This document shows positions 36,180 to 44,401 of a stretch of 64,000 bases of DNA, piece by piece; positions within the stretch are counted from its first letter, which is position 1, and each line of letters opens with the position of its first letter. A model generated the notes under the pieces. That model did no database searches. It saw only the letters and a list, made by a program, of their open reading frames with translations, and was not told where the DNA came from. Origin of the DNA: Alphaproteobacteria bacterium (GTDB taxonomy: Bacteria; Pseudomonadota; Alphaproteobacteria; Micropepsales; Micropepsaceae). Both the position numbers and the translations under genes were made by a program. Location of the stretch: contig JADHVO010000001.1 of the NCBI GenBank assembly GCA_016783965.1, positions 434,001 through 498,000 of the forward strand, in the 5' to 3' direction.

Positions 36180-36779
36180 ATGGCATCGGACATTCCCGAG
36201 AAGAGGCGCTACGGCGGGGCGAGTTTCGAGGACCGCCAGGCAGACCGGCGCGAGCGCCTGATCGCGGCGGCGATCGAGGTGTTCGGGCGTTGGGGGCGCG
36301 AAGGCGCCACAGTGGCCGCCATCTGCGCCGAGGCAGGTCTCACGGCGCGATACTTCTACGAGTCGTTCCCGAACCGCGAGGCGCTGTTTATCGCGGCCTA
36401 CCAAGCGGTGCAGGCCGAGCTTCTAACCGAGATGGCGAAGGCGAGCGGGCCAGACCCGGTGCGCGCCGCGCTGACCGGGTTCTATGCAGGGCTGGCAGCG
36501 CATCCGGGGCTCGCCAAGGTGTTTCTCCTCGATGCGCATGGACGCGAGCCCGACATGCAGGCGGCGGGCGAAGAGACGGCCAAGAGGCTGGCGGAGATGT
36601 TCGCGCCGGGCGTCACGTCCATGCTGACGCTGGCCGGGATGCGCGGGGCGGTGATCCAGATCGCGCGGACCTGGATCGCTGGAGGGTTCGCGGACCCGGT
36701 GGAAACTGTCGTGGAGACGGCGCTAGCCTATGCCCGGGCTTCGGCAGACGTGCCCAAGGGGAGCACGCGGCCGGCCTGA
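36180..36779 (+). CDS. TetR-family transcriptional regulator
   Basis: The 199-residue protein has an N-terminal TetR helix-turn-helix domain: RRERLIAAAIEVFGRWGREGA, then VAAICAEAGLTARYFYESFPN, with the recognition helix LTARYFYESF. The C-terminal ligand domain is hydrophobic. Divergent orientation to the Coq4-like gene with a 63-base gap argues for autoregulation and control of that gene and perhaps the ligases. Related regulators often sense acyl-CoA or fatty acids, which would fit the ligase neighbours, but the effector is not shown. The start ATG 36180 lacks a clear ribosome site. Confidence 0.93.
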   Translation: MASDIPEKRRYGGASFEDRQADRRERLIAAAIEVFGRWGREGATVAAICAEAGLTARYFYESFPNREALFIAAYQAVQAELLTEMAKASGPDPVRAALTGFYAGLAAHPGLAKVFLLDAHGREPDMQAAGEETAKRLAEMFAPGVTSMLTLAGMRGAVIQIARTWIAGGFADPVETVVETALAYARASADVPKGSTRPA

Positions 36780-36791
36780 ACGGGGGCCGAC

Positions 36792-37007
36792 ATGCGCGCG
36801 GTGTTCAATGTGGTGATGCGGATCGTCAGCAGCCTTCTCGGCCTGCTGATGATGCTGGCCGGGACGTTCTGGGCCTTGCAGGGCCTGCACCTCACCGGAC
36901 CGAACGACCGCTCGTTCATGGTCGGCGACAAGCACTGGGTACTCTATGGCGCGATCTTCGCGATCCTTGGCCTGGGTCAGGTGATCTGGAGCAACACGCG
37001 GCAATAG
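36792..37007 (+). CDS. Small two-helix membrane protein
   Basis: The 71-residue product has two hydrophobic helices, VVMRIVSSLLGLLMMLAGTF and WVLYGAIFAILGLGQVIW, separated by a polar loop (LHLTGPNDRSFMVGDKH). The loop phrase GPND-SFMVGD resembles small alphaproteobacterial proteins annotated only as hypothetical. It starts 12 bases after the TetR gene and is likely co-transcribed. Function unknown. Confidence 0.7.
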   Translation: MRAVFNVVMRIVSSLLGLLMMLAGTFWALQGLHLTGPNDRSFMVGDKHWVLYGAIFAILGLGQVIWSNTRQ

Positions 37008-37029
37008 CGAAGCGACGCGCCGGCGGCCG

Positions 37030-37761
37030 TCAGAACTGCGGCAGGTTCTGCACTTCGGGCCGCCCGTTGCGGATTTCGTTGTTGCGCTTCTGCCGGTACA
37101 TGCTGCGCAGCGCCGCGTAGTTGTCGATCGAGCTGCGCTCGATGTCGCGCACGTCTTCGTAGGTGCGCGAATGCGCGTCGATGAGCTGCGCCGTGTAGCG
37201 GCCGGCTTCCCACCAGGCATGCCCGTTGAAATGGATGTAGTTCACCGGATTCAGGGCGACGTCGGCCGCCATGCCGAAGGCGTCGCGCGGCGGGAGCGGT
37301 CCGAGAACCGGGACGACGAGGTACGGCCCTTCGCCCACGCCCCACACGCCGAGCGTCTCCCCGAAATCCTCATCGTGCGGCGGAATATGAAAATGGCTGG
37401 CGGCGGGATCGAACATTCCGCCCAGCCCAAACGTGCTGTTTATGACGAGGCGGGCGAAGGTTTCGGCGGCGCGTTTCATTTCGCCTTGCAGGAGGTCATT
37501 CGCGAGCGTTGTGGGGGACGAGACGTTGTGGACGACATTGTGAACGATCTGACTGCCGCCGCGCGGCAGGGCGCCGTGATACAAATTGTCGATCGGCGTG
37601 AGCAGGAACCTGTCGATCCGGCCGTTGAGCTTCAGCGTCTCGCGGTTCGTGGCTTCGAACGGATCGTTTGCGGCCAGGGCTTCGGCACTCGGGGGCGCCG
37701 TGGCGCAGCCACCGGGGAGCACGGCGAAGAGCACGGGCAAAAGTCGTAGAAATGCTCTCAT
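37030..37761 (-). CDS. mlaA: MlaA (VacJ) family outer-membrane lipoprotein, copy 1
   Basis: The 243-residue protein has a lipoprotein signal with lipobox LPGGC and then the MlaA core: NDPFEATNRETLKLN, VINSTFGLGGMFDPA, EDFGETLGVWGVGEGPYLVVP and the C-terminal SSIDNYAALRSMYRQKRNNEI. MlaA forms a donut in the outer membrane that removes misplaced phospholipids from the outer leaflet, passing them to periplasmic MlaC. No mla genes adjoin it. A second copy, beside hpnN at 44402, shows the same layout, so the genome has at least two MlaA proteins. Confidence 0.95.
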   Translation of the reverse strand: MRAFLRLLPVLFAVLPGGCATAPPSAEALAANDPFEATNRETLKLNGRIDRFLLTPIDNLYHGALPRGGSQIVHNVVHNVSSPTTLANDLLQGEMKRAAETFARLVINSTFGLGGMFDPAASHFHIPPHDEDFGETLGVWGVGEGPYLVVPVLGPLPPRDAFGMAADVALNPVNYIHFNGHAWWEAGRYTAQLIDAHSRTYEDVRDIERSSIDNYAALRSMYRQKRNNEIRNGRPEVQNLPQF

Positions 37762-37836
37762 GGCGACAGGCTAAGAAGCGCTGCGCAGAACGACTTGACC
37801 TGAGTCAACCGAACCGGCGAGCGCGACGACCTGATG

Positions 37837-38778
37837 TCAGGCGTATTGTGACGCTTTCGCCGCGATCACCGCGTGGAACTCGGCGACGGTTTCGTCGATC
37901 ACCTGCTTCACCGGCTTGATCGAGTCGATGCGGCCGGCGACCTGGCCGCTCAGCGCGATGGACACTTCCATGTCGCCGCCGAAATAAAGGTCCGTGGCCT
38001 TGCCGAACTCGGCCATGACATTGGGCGGCGGTTCCTTCTCGATGCGGGTGGTCTTTTCGGTGCGGAGCGCGCGCAAAGCGGGACCGGGACCCATGCGGTT
38101 GAGGAACACCGTGTCGGTCTCGGCCGCGTTCAGGATCGCGTTCTTCCAGTTCATGTGAACCGGCGATTCCGCCGACGAGACCATGCGGGTGCCCATCTGG
38201 ATGCCTTCGGCGCCGAGCATGAAGGCGGCCGCCATGGTGCGGCCGTCGACCATGCCGCCGGCGGCGACCACGGGAACGTTCACCTTCTCGCAGACCAGCG
38301 GGAGGAGAACCATGGTGGCGACCTCGCGCGGGTTCTTGAAGCCGCCGCCCTCGCCGCCTTCGACCACCAGGCCGTCGACACCGCAATCGACCGCGCGCTG
38401 CGCCGCCTTCAGCGATGGCACCACATGGAAAACGGTGAGGCCGGCATCCTTGAGCGGCTTCACGATCTTCTGCGGGTCGCCCGCCGACGTGGTGACGAAC
38501 TTCACGCCCTGGTCGATGATAAAATTGACGATACCGGGATCGCGCACGAAGGCGAGCGCGACGTTCACGCCGAACGGCTTGGTCGTGAGTTGGCGCATCT
38601 TCTGGATTTCGCCCTTCACGGCATCGAGCTCGCCGGACGAGGTCTCTATGATGCCGAGGCCGCCGGCGTTCGAAACTGCGCTCGCAAGCTGCGAACGCGC
38701 GATCCAGCCCATCGGCGCCTGGACGATTGGATACTCGACGCCGAGCATCCTGGTGATGCGGTTGACGATCTTCCTCAT
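37837..38778 (-). CDS. NAD(P)H-dependent flavin oxidoreductase, nitronate monooxygenase-like
   Basis: The 313-residue protein has a TIM-barrel FMN enzyme signature: PIVQAPMGWIA, SNAGGLGIIE, FGVNVAL, FVTTSAGDP, VVEGGEGGGFK, PVVAAGGMVDGRTMAAAFML and GAEGIQMGTRMV. It belongs to the nitronate monooxygenase/2-nitropropane dioxygenase family, many members of which act on other substrates. Its ATG overlaps the MFS transporter's stop (ATGA, 38775-38778), so it is translated as part of the sugar operon, where no nitronate is expected. A conserved histidine often found in the GGH motif is replaced here by glycine (GGEGGGF). The start at 38778 was chosen over a much longer open frame. Confidence 0.92.
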   Translation of the reverse strand: MRKIVNRITRMLGVEYPIVQAPMGWIARSQLASAVSNAGGLGIIETSSGELDAVKGEIQKMRQLTTKPFGVNVALAFVRDPGIVNFIIDQGVKFVTTSAGDPQKIVKPLKDAGLTVFHVVPSLKAAQRAVDCGVDGLVVEGGEGGGFKNPREVATMVLLPLVCEKVNVPVVAAGGMVDGRTMAAAFMLGAEGIQMGTRMVSSAESPVHMNWKNAILNAAETDTVFLNRMGPGPALRALRTEKTTRIEKEPPPNVMAEFGKATDLYFGGDMEVSIALSGQVAGRIDSIKPVKQVIDETVAEFHAVIAAKASQYA

Positions 38779-40253
38779 GGCGAATTCTCCGGGATGGGAA
38801 GGGTGTCCGAGAGCTGCGCGGGCGGCATCCTGCGGCGCACCGCCAGCTTGGCCTGGATGTCCGCATAGACCTTGCTGTCGATGCGATAGAACATCGTAAA
38901 GACAATGCAGGCCGTGGTCATCGCGCCCGGCACGATACCGTAGACGAGGCCGAGATCGTTGATCGTGGCCAGGGCGATATGCGCGTTGTCGCCGCCCTTG
39001 GATGCGAGATCGGCCGGAAAACCGATGGCGCTGAGGGCGAGGCCGGAGATCAGGCCGCCGAGGCCGCTGGCCGCCTTGGTCGAGAACGACAGGCCCGCGA
39101 AGTAGAGGCCTTCGCGACGGGCGCCGAACATCAGTTCGTGCTCGTCGGCAGCATCGGCCATCATCGACTGGAAGCCGACCGTGAGGTAGGTGATCGCGAT
39201 GCCGGCCAGCACGGCGTTGATGCTGAGCGTGAGCACGACGCCATTGGCAGGAAGAATGCCGACGATACGCGCGACCGGCAGACCCGCCTGGGTCAGGACG
39301 ATGTAAAGGAGGCTCCAGATCACCATGCTTTTCTTTTCCCAGCGCGAGCCGGTAAGCCAGACCGCTGGAAGGCCCAGCAAGACGCCGAACAGGGTCAGCA
39401 TCCCGATCAGGAGTAGTTGAAGGGTGTCGAGCTTCCAGAAGAATTTGCCGCCGTGCAGGCCGAGGGCACCCGCCGTGCCCTGCGCGATGAAGAAAATCAG
39501 CACGCTGGAGAACAGAAGGCGAAAGGACGGGTTGCGGAAGACCTCGATCACTTCGCGGCCGAGGCGCAGCAGCGCGTTGTCCTGGTTGGGCGCGGCCTGG
39601 TGCAGGCGGTGGCGGCTGGCGAGCGTACCGAAGGCGCAGATGGTGGCGAAGAAGGTCATGATCGCGGCGCAAGTCCAGCCGAACGGGATATAGGCGGTGT
39701 GGTCGTAGATGTTCTTTCCTTTGAGGAACACGACGTAGCCCAGGATCAGCGGCGTCAGCGAGCCGAACACGCCGAAGAAGGTGCGCCATGCGACGATGCT
39801 GGAACGTTCGATGTAGTCGTCGGTGAGCTCGGCGCCCTGCGCGATGTAGGGGACGATGAAGCCGGAGAGGCCGATGCGCAGGAAGAGCGCGATGCCGGTG
39901 GCGGCGACGAACAGCGGCAAAGACGACCAGCCCTTGGGCAGCGAGAACAGCAGCGCCAGGCCGAAGAACACGATGGCGAGCGAACCGATCATGTAGGGAT
40001 GGCGGCGGCCCCAGCGCGATTGGGTGTTGTCGGACACCGAGCCCATCAGCGGATCGACGAAGGCGTCGACAACCAGCGCGATGGCAAGCGACAGGCCGGA
40101 CAACGCGCCGGAGAGTCCGCAGACCTCGTTCAGGTAAAAGAGAAGGAAGGTGCCGATGGCGCCGCTCGAAACGGCATCGACGAACTGCCCTGTGCCATAG
40201 AGCGCCTTGGTGGTGAGGGGCAGCTTGGCGGAAACGCGCTCGGTTTGTGACAT
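38775..40253 (-). CDS. MFS transporter of the GPH (glycoside-pentoside-hexuronide) type
   Basis: The 492-residue protein has 12 predicted membrane helices. The N-terminal pattern FVDAVSSGAIGTFLLFYLNE, then LVVDAFVDPLMGSVSDNTQSRWGRRHPYM is typical of the GPH:cation symporter family that takes up glycosides and sugar acids with Na+ or H+. The second half starts ALGLHGGKFFWKLDTLQLLL. It begins four bases after the GH172 stop and overlaps the flavin oxidoreductase, so it is a core operon member. It is the likely importer of the sugar released or recognised by the neighbouring enzymes. Confidence 0.93.
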   Translation of the reverse strand: MSQTERVSAKLPLTTKALYGTGQFVDAVSSGAIGTFLLFYLNEVCGLSGALSGLSLAIALVVDAFVDPLMGSVSDNTQSRWGRRHPYMIGSLAIVFFGLALLFSLPKGWSSLPLFVAATGIALFLRIGLSGFIVPYIAQGAELTDDYIERSSIVAWRTFFGVFGSLTPLILGYVVFLKGKNIYDHTAYIPFGWTCAAIMTFFATICAFGTLASRHRLHQAAPNQDNALLRLGREVIEVFRNPSFRLLFSSVLIFFIAQGTAGALGLHGGKFFWKLDTLQLLLIGMLTLFGVLLGLPAVWLTGSRWEKKSMVIWSLLYIVLTQAGLPVARIVGILPANGVVLTLSINAVLAGIAITYLTVGFQSMMADAADEHELMFGARREGLYFAGLSFSTKAASGLGGLISGLALSAIGFPADLASKGGDNAHIALATINDLGLVYGIVPGAMTTACIVFTMFYRIDSKVYADIQAKLAVRRRMPPAQLSDTLPIPENSP

Positions 40254-40257
40254 GCGC

Positions 40258-41382
40258 TCAGATGACTTCCAGGTGGTCTTTGGACGGTAGCTGCGGGAAC
40301 GGTGCGGTGGGAAGGGTCTGATACCAGTACGCTACGGAAGCTATGTCGTCCTGTAACGGAAGGTATTGTCGATCCCTGTGGGTGCGCCAGCCGAGCGCCT
40401 GGATGGTGACGCGCAGATCCTGTTCGAAGCGCACCGGATCCATGATGTGGAAGCGGTACATGCCAAAGCGCGTCTGCGAACTGTAGAGGCCGTCGGGACG
40501 GATCACCTGCGGCAGGCCGGCATAGGGCGTGGTGAATTCCTGGTATTTCGGAACGGCGCTGCGGTCGCCGGTCATGCGCTTGATGGTGCCGGTATCGAAA
40601 TTGTACGCGCCGCAGAAATAGTCCTCGGTGCCAGTACCGCAGATGGTGGGAAATTCGCCGTCGCCGTCGATGAAGAACTTGATCTCGCCTTCGCCCCACC
40701 AGCCGTTGTTGTTTACGCCCCACGCCATGTAGCAGCCGGCGAAGTGGCCCTGACCCTTGATGCCGTCGAGGATTGTGTAGACCTCCTTGTAGGGGAGCGG
40801 GTTCACGCGGCGGAACTGCGCGTGGAAATAGGCGCAGTCCTCCGGAACGACGGTGAGCGTGTAGTTGATCTGGTAGTAGACGACGATGTCCTCGTCGCTG
40901 AGGTTCTCGATGGTGAAGCGGGCGCGCTTGCGAAAGGGCATCTCCCAGTAGCAGTTGAAGGCGCGGCCGGGGTTGACGCAGACGGGGAGTGCGGAGATCT
41001 GCGCGAAGTCTTCCCATCCGACGCAGAAGAAATCGCCGCAGGGCGTCTCGATGCTGGGCTGCTCCTGGTCGTCCCAATAGGCGCGCAAGATGGTGTGGCG
41101 CCACTTGCCGCGCGCGAGCGTCATCCAGATCTGCTGGATGGCGCCCTGCCCTTTGACGTCGGCGAGCGTGAACGTGGTGCCGGCCTTGATGACGACATAG
41201 GGTGAAACCTTCCAGCCCTGACCCAAGTCTCGCGCAGCGTTCCAGGCGGGGCCTTCTTCCTTCGCCATGCCACCCTTGCCTTTCTCGCCAGTGAAATTCT
41301 CGGGCGAAATGGAGCGGGTCTTCGCATGGCTGAGGCGCGAGAGATTGCCCAGGTTCAGGCCGAGGCCGTTGAATTGCGTCAC
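40258..41382 (-). CDS. Glycoside hydrolase family 172 (DUF2961) protein
   Basis: The 374-residue protein matches the DUF2961 family, now GH172, whose known members cleave alpha-D-fructofuranosides, difructose anhydride or alpha-D-arabinofuranosides as oligomers. Key blocks are IWMTLARGKWRHTILRAYWD, SIETPCGDFFCVGW, GCYMAWGVNNNGWWGEGEIK and the hallmark PTICGTGTEDYFCGAYNF, with the conserved glutamates of the active site. No signal peptide is found from the chosen start, so it appears cytoplasmic, acting on imported glycosides. The GTG at 41382 has GGAG upstream; the extra open codons before it are low-complexity. Gap to the amidohydrolase is 10 bases. Confidence 0.9.
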   Translation of the reverse strand: MTQFNGLGLNLGNLSRLSHAKTRSISPENFTGEKGKGGMAKEEGPAWNAARDLGQGWKVSPYVVIKAGTTFTLADVKGQGAIQQIWMTLARGKWRHTILRAYWDDQEQPSIETPCGDFFCVGWEDFAQISALPVCVNPGRAFNCYWEMPFRKRARFTIENLSDEDIVVYYQINYTLTVVPEDCAYFHAQFRRVNPLPYKEVYTILDGIKGQGHFAGCYMAWGVNNNGWWGEGEIKFFIDGDGEFPTICGTGTEDYFCGAYNFDTGTIKRMTGDRSAVPKYQEFTTPYAGLPQVIRPDGLYSSQTRFGMYRFHIMDPVRFEQDLRVTIQALGWRTHRDRQYLPLQDDIASVAYWYQTLPTAPFPQLPSKDHLEVI

Positions 41383-41392
41383 GGAGGGGCTC

Positions 41393-42229
41393 CTAAACGA
41401 GGCCGTAGAAGGTGGCGGCGGTACCGCCGAAGACAAGGGCGCGGGCGGACGCGTCGAGATGCTTGGTGAGTGTCTCGGCGGCAGCGAGCCATTGGGCGTA
41501 GTCGCCGGCTTCGAGCAGGACGGGCCAGTCGCTACCCCACATCAGACGCGAGGGCCCGAAGGCCTCGAGCAGGATGTCGACGGTGCGCTTCAGCGTGTCA
41601 GCGGACCAGTTCGGGCCGGCTTCGGTAGCGAGGCCGCTGAGCTTGCAGAAGGCGGTCGAGGATTGGGCGATGTGGCGCATGTATTGCGCCCAGAGGTCGA
41701 CGCCCGCGCGGGCGATGTTCGGCTTGGCGGCGTGGTCGATGACGACGGAGAGATCGGGATAGCGGTCGAGGAATTCGGCGAGCGCGGGAAGATGGCGCGG
41801 CCTGACCAGCGCGTCGAAGCAGAGGTCGGCGCGGATCATGGCGTCGATCGGGCGGGCGAGTTCCTTGCGCAGCATCCACTCGTCGTCGGGGAGGTCCTGT
41901 ATCATGGGGCGCAGGCCGACGAGCTTCTGTTTCGCGGAAAGCCGCGCGATGCGGGAAGCGGCGTCTTCGGCATCGAAATCGATCCAGCCGACTACCCCGG
42001 CGATGAAAGGCGTCTGCTCGACGAGCGAGAGCAGGAAGTCGGTTTCGGCTTCGGTCGGGGCGGCCTGGACGAGGATGGTCCTGTCGATATTCGCGGTCTT
42101 GAGCAGCGGCTCGAGATCGGCGGAGAGGAAGTCGCGCGCGATCTTCGGGTGATCGGCCTCGGTCAACCAGCCATAGTCGCCGCGACCGATGCGCCAGAAA
42201 TGCTGATGCGCGTCGATGCGGAGGCTCAC
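41393..42229 (-). CDS. Amidohydrolase-2 family lactonase (L-fuconolactonase type)
   Basis: The 278-residue protein starts MSLRIDAHQHFWRIGRGDYG, the metal-binding HxH block of the sugar-lactonase branch of amidohydrolases. It continues GWIDFDAEDA, LVGLRPMIQDLPDDEWML, LSVVIDHAAKPNI and the terminal LMWGSDWPVLLEAGDY with its metal-ligand aspartate. L-fuconolactonase and L-rhamnonolactonase hydrolyse aldonolactones formed by sugar oxidation. Its GTG start overlaps the fucU stop (GTGA). The fucU partner makes an L-fucose or D-arabinose-type route likely, but the exact lactone is not proven. Confidence 0.9.
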   Translation of the reverse strand: MSLRIDAHQHFWRIGRGDYGWLTEADHPKIARDFLSADLEPLLKTANIDRTILVQAAPTEAETDFLLSLVEQTPFIAGVVGWIDFDAEDAASRIARLSAKQKLVGLRPMIQDLPDDEWMLRKELARPIDAMIRADLCFDALVRPRHLPALAEFLDRYPDLSVVIDHAAKPNIARAGVDLWAQYMRHIAQSSTAFCKLSGLATEAGPNWSADTLKRTVDILLEAFGPSRLMWGSDWPVLLEAGDYAQWLAAAETLTKHLDASARALVFGGTAATFYGLV

Positions 42230-42660
42230 GGGCGGATCACGCCCTTCTTGAGGATCAGATTGCCGTAGAGGCGCGTCTCGCCGGTCGCGACGATGGCGCA
42301 GGCGGACTTGGCACGTGTGTAGAAGGCATGGCGCTGGATCGGCTCGATGGGGCCGTTGTAGCCGGCATCTTCCAGCACCCGCGCGAACTCGTGCGTGATC
42401 GGCGGCACCTCGTCGGGCCTGTCGACCACCGCCATGCGGAAGGCAGCGGCGGGAACGAAGTCGTCGAGCGGCAGGACGGAGACGATGGCCTGCGCCAGGC
42501 GCACCGCGTCTGTGCCGTCTGCGCGCAGGATCCGGTCGGGCTGACCGGTCGACATGGCGGGGAAATTGGCGTCCGCGATGACGATCTCGTCGCCATGGCC
42601 CATGGAACGCAGCATGCTGAGCAGACCCGGTCCCAACAGGGGATCGATCCCTTTCAACAT
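42226..42660 (-). CDS. fucU: FucU/RbsD-family sugar mutarotase
   Basis: The 144-residue protein begins MLKGIDPLLGPGLLSMLRSM, then GHGDEIVIADANFPAMS, which contains the catalytic histidine and aspartate of FucU/RbsD mutarotases. RVLEDAGYNGPIEPI and ACAIVATGETRLYGNLILKK complete the family pattern. Such enzymes interconvert sugar anomers, here probably L-fucose-like or D-arabinose-like, which share the same ring configuration. ATG 42660 follows GGAGGCGGC. It is the first gene of the leftward sugar operon and lies 87 bases from the divergent dehydratase gene. Confidence 0.92.
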   Translation of the reverse strand: MLKGIDPLLGPGLLSMLRSMGHGDEIVIADANFPAMSTGQPDRILRADGTDAVRLAQAIVSVLPLDDFVPAAAFRMAVVDRPDEVPPITHEFARVLEDAGYNGPIEPIQRHAFYTRAKSACAIVATGETRLYGNLILKKGVIRP

Positions 42661-42747
42661 GCCGCCTCCAGCCCGGTGTATTTGCCGCCTTTTGGCGGTC
42701 TCCGCTAGAATGTCAGCACGCCTTGCGACCATGCAAGGGCGAAGGAG

Positions 42748-44280
42748 ATGTTCCTGCCCGAAGTGCTCGCCAACACGCCCGTCACGGTGCGGCTGCACCC
42801 ATCCGACAATGTCGTCGTGGCGGCACGGCGCGTGCCGGCGGGAACGCGGCTGGCCAGCGAGGGCGTGACGACCAGGGAGAACATCCCATCAGGCCACAAG
42901 ATCGCGACCGAAGCCGTGGCGGAGGGCGCGCCGGTTCGGAAATACGGCCAGGTGATCGGCGTCGCCACGGCGGACATCGCACCGGGCGCGCATGTACACT
43001 TGCAGAACCTGGCGATGAGCGAATTGCGGCAGGACGCGGGTTCGAACGCGGCATGGGTCAAAAAACAGCCCGCAAGGTCGTTCCAGGGATACCGGCGCGC
43101 CAGCGGCAAGACCGGCGTGCGCAACTACATCGGCGTGCTCACGAGCGTGAACTGCTCGGCAACCGTGGCGCGGCATATCGCAGACGCCGCAGAACGTTCC
43201 GGCTTGCTGCGCGGGTTCGAGAATGTAGACGGCATCGTGCCGATCACGCATGCGAGCGGCTGCGGCATGGCGGGGTCGGGTGAAGGGTTCGAGATCCTGA
43301 AGCGCACGTTGTGGGGCACGGCGGCGAACGCGAATTTCGGCGCGGTGCTACTGGTGGGTCTTGGCTGCGAGACGATGCAGATCGACCGGCTGAAGCAGGA
43401 ATATGGCATCGCGGACGGCGACGCGTTTCAGAGTTACACCATCCAGGATGTGGGCGGTACGCGGAAGGCGATCAACGAGGGTCTGGCACGGCTGAAGGCG
43501 ATACTGCCGATGGCAAATGCAGCGCGACGCGCGGAAACACCGGCGAGCGAGCTGGTGCTGGGGCTGCAATGCGGCGGATCGGACGCGTGGTCAGGCGTGA
43601 CGTCAAACCCCGCTTTGGGAAATGTCTCGGACCGGCTGGCAGCGCTGGGCGCGACGGTAATCCTGTCGGAGACGCCGGAGATCTATGGCGCCGAGCACCT
43701 GCTCTATGCGCGGGCGCGCGCGCCCGAGGTGTCGGCCAAGCTGCGCGAGCGGCTGGACTGGTGGGAGCACTACACCCGGATCAACGGCGCTGAGATGAAC
43801 AACAATCCATCGCCGGGCAACAAGGCGGGCGGGTTAACCACTATTCTGGAAAAGTCGCTGGGTGCGGTCGCGAAGAGCGGGACCGCACCGCTCAACGAGG
43901 TGGTCGAATATGCCGCGCCGATCCGTGAGCGCGGACTGATCTTCATGGACAGCCCGGGCTTCGATCCGGCCTCAGCCACCGGGCAGGTCGCGTCCGGTGC
44001 AACGATGATCGCGTTTACCACAGGGCGCGGCTCGGCCTATGGCTGCAAGCCCTCGCCGTCGATCAAGCTCGCCTCCAACAGCGACATCTACGAGCGCATG
44101 AAGGACGACATCGACGTCGATTGCGGTCCGATCGCACGTGGCGACGCTACCGTCGAGGAAAAGGGCGAGGAAATTTTCGACTATCTTTTGGCAGTCGCGT
44201 CGGGGAAGCGGAGCAAGAGCGAGGAACTGGGCTATGGCGGTGCCGAGTTTGTGCCGTGGCAAGTCGGCGCCGTGATGTAA
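42748..44280 (+). CDS. UxaA-family sugar-acid dehydratase (altronate/galactarate dehydratase type)
   Basis: The 510-residue protein has an N-terminal SAF domain (about 1-95, VTVRLHPSDNVVVAARRVPA within it) and the UxaA/GarD catalytic region. That region contains RNYIGVLTSVNCSATVARHI, GIVPITHASGCGMAGSGEGF, LVGLGCETMQIDRLK, LGLQCGGSDAWSGVTSNPAL and PGFDPASATGQVASGATMIA. These iron-dependent enzymes dehydrate a sugar acid to a 2-keto-3-deoxy acid. The several cysteines conserved for the iron site are present. It is divergent from fucU and fits the step after the lactonase in an oxidative pathway. Substrate (altronate, galactarate, fuconate or arabinonate) is open, so I give no symbol. Confidence 0.9.
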   Translation: MFLPEVLANTPVTVRLHPSDNVVVAARRVPAGTRLASEGVTTRENIPSGHKIATEAVAEGAPVRKYGQVIGVATADIAPGAHVHLQNLAMSELRQDAGSNAAWVKKQPARSFQGYRRASGKTGVRNYIGVLTSVNCSATVARHIADAAERSGLLRGFENVDGIVPITHASGCGMAGSGEGFEILKRTLWGTAANANFGAVLLVGLGCETMQIDRLKQEYGIADGDAFQSYTIQDVGGTRKAINEGLARLKAILPMANAARRAETPASELVLGLQCGGSDAWSGVTSNPALGNVSDRLAALGATVILSETPEIYGAEHLLYARARAPEVSAKLRERLDWWEHYTRINGAEMNNNPSPGNKAGGLTTILEKSLGAVAKSGTAPLNEVVEYAAPIRERGLIFMDSPGFDPASATGQVASGATMIAFTTGRGSAYGCKPSPSIKLASNSDIYERMKDDIDVDCGPIARGDATVEEKGEEIFDYLLAVASGKRSKSEELGYGGAEFVPWQVGAVM

Positions 44281-44401
44281 GAAACCCCGTTTACCTCAAG
44301 CGAGTTTTATTTTGCCCAACCCTTTCATGGACTAGGCGCGAGACCTGCCTGTAAGGTGCCACTATCAATGCCGCGTGGCGCGGCTTGGTCTTGGGGGTCG
44401 C

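Noticed and set aside
36117..36404. N-terminal extension of the Coq4-like protein
   Set aside because: It would run antisense through the TetR gene and its promoter.
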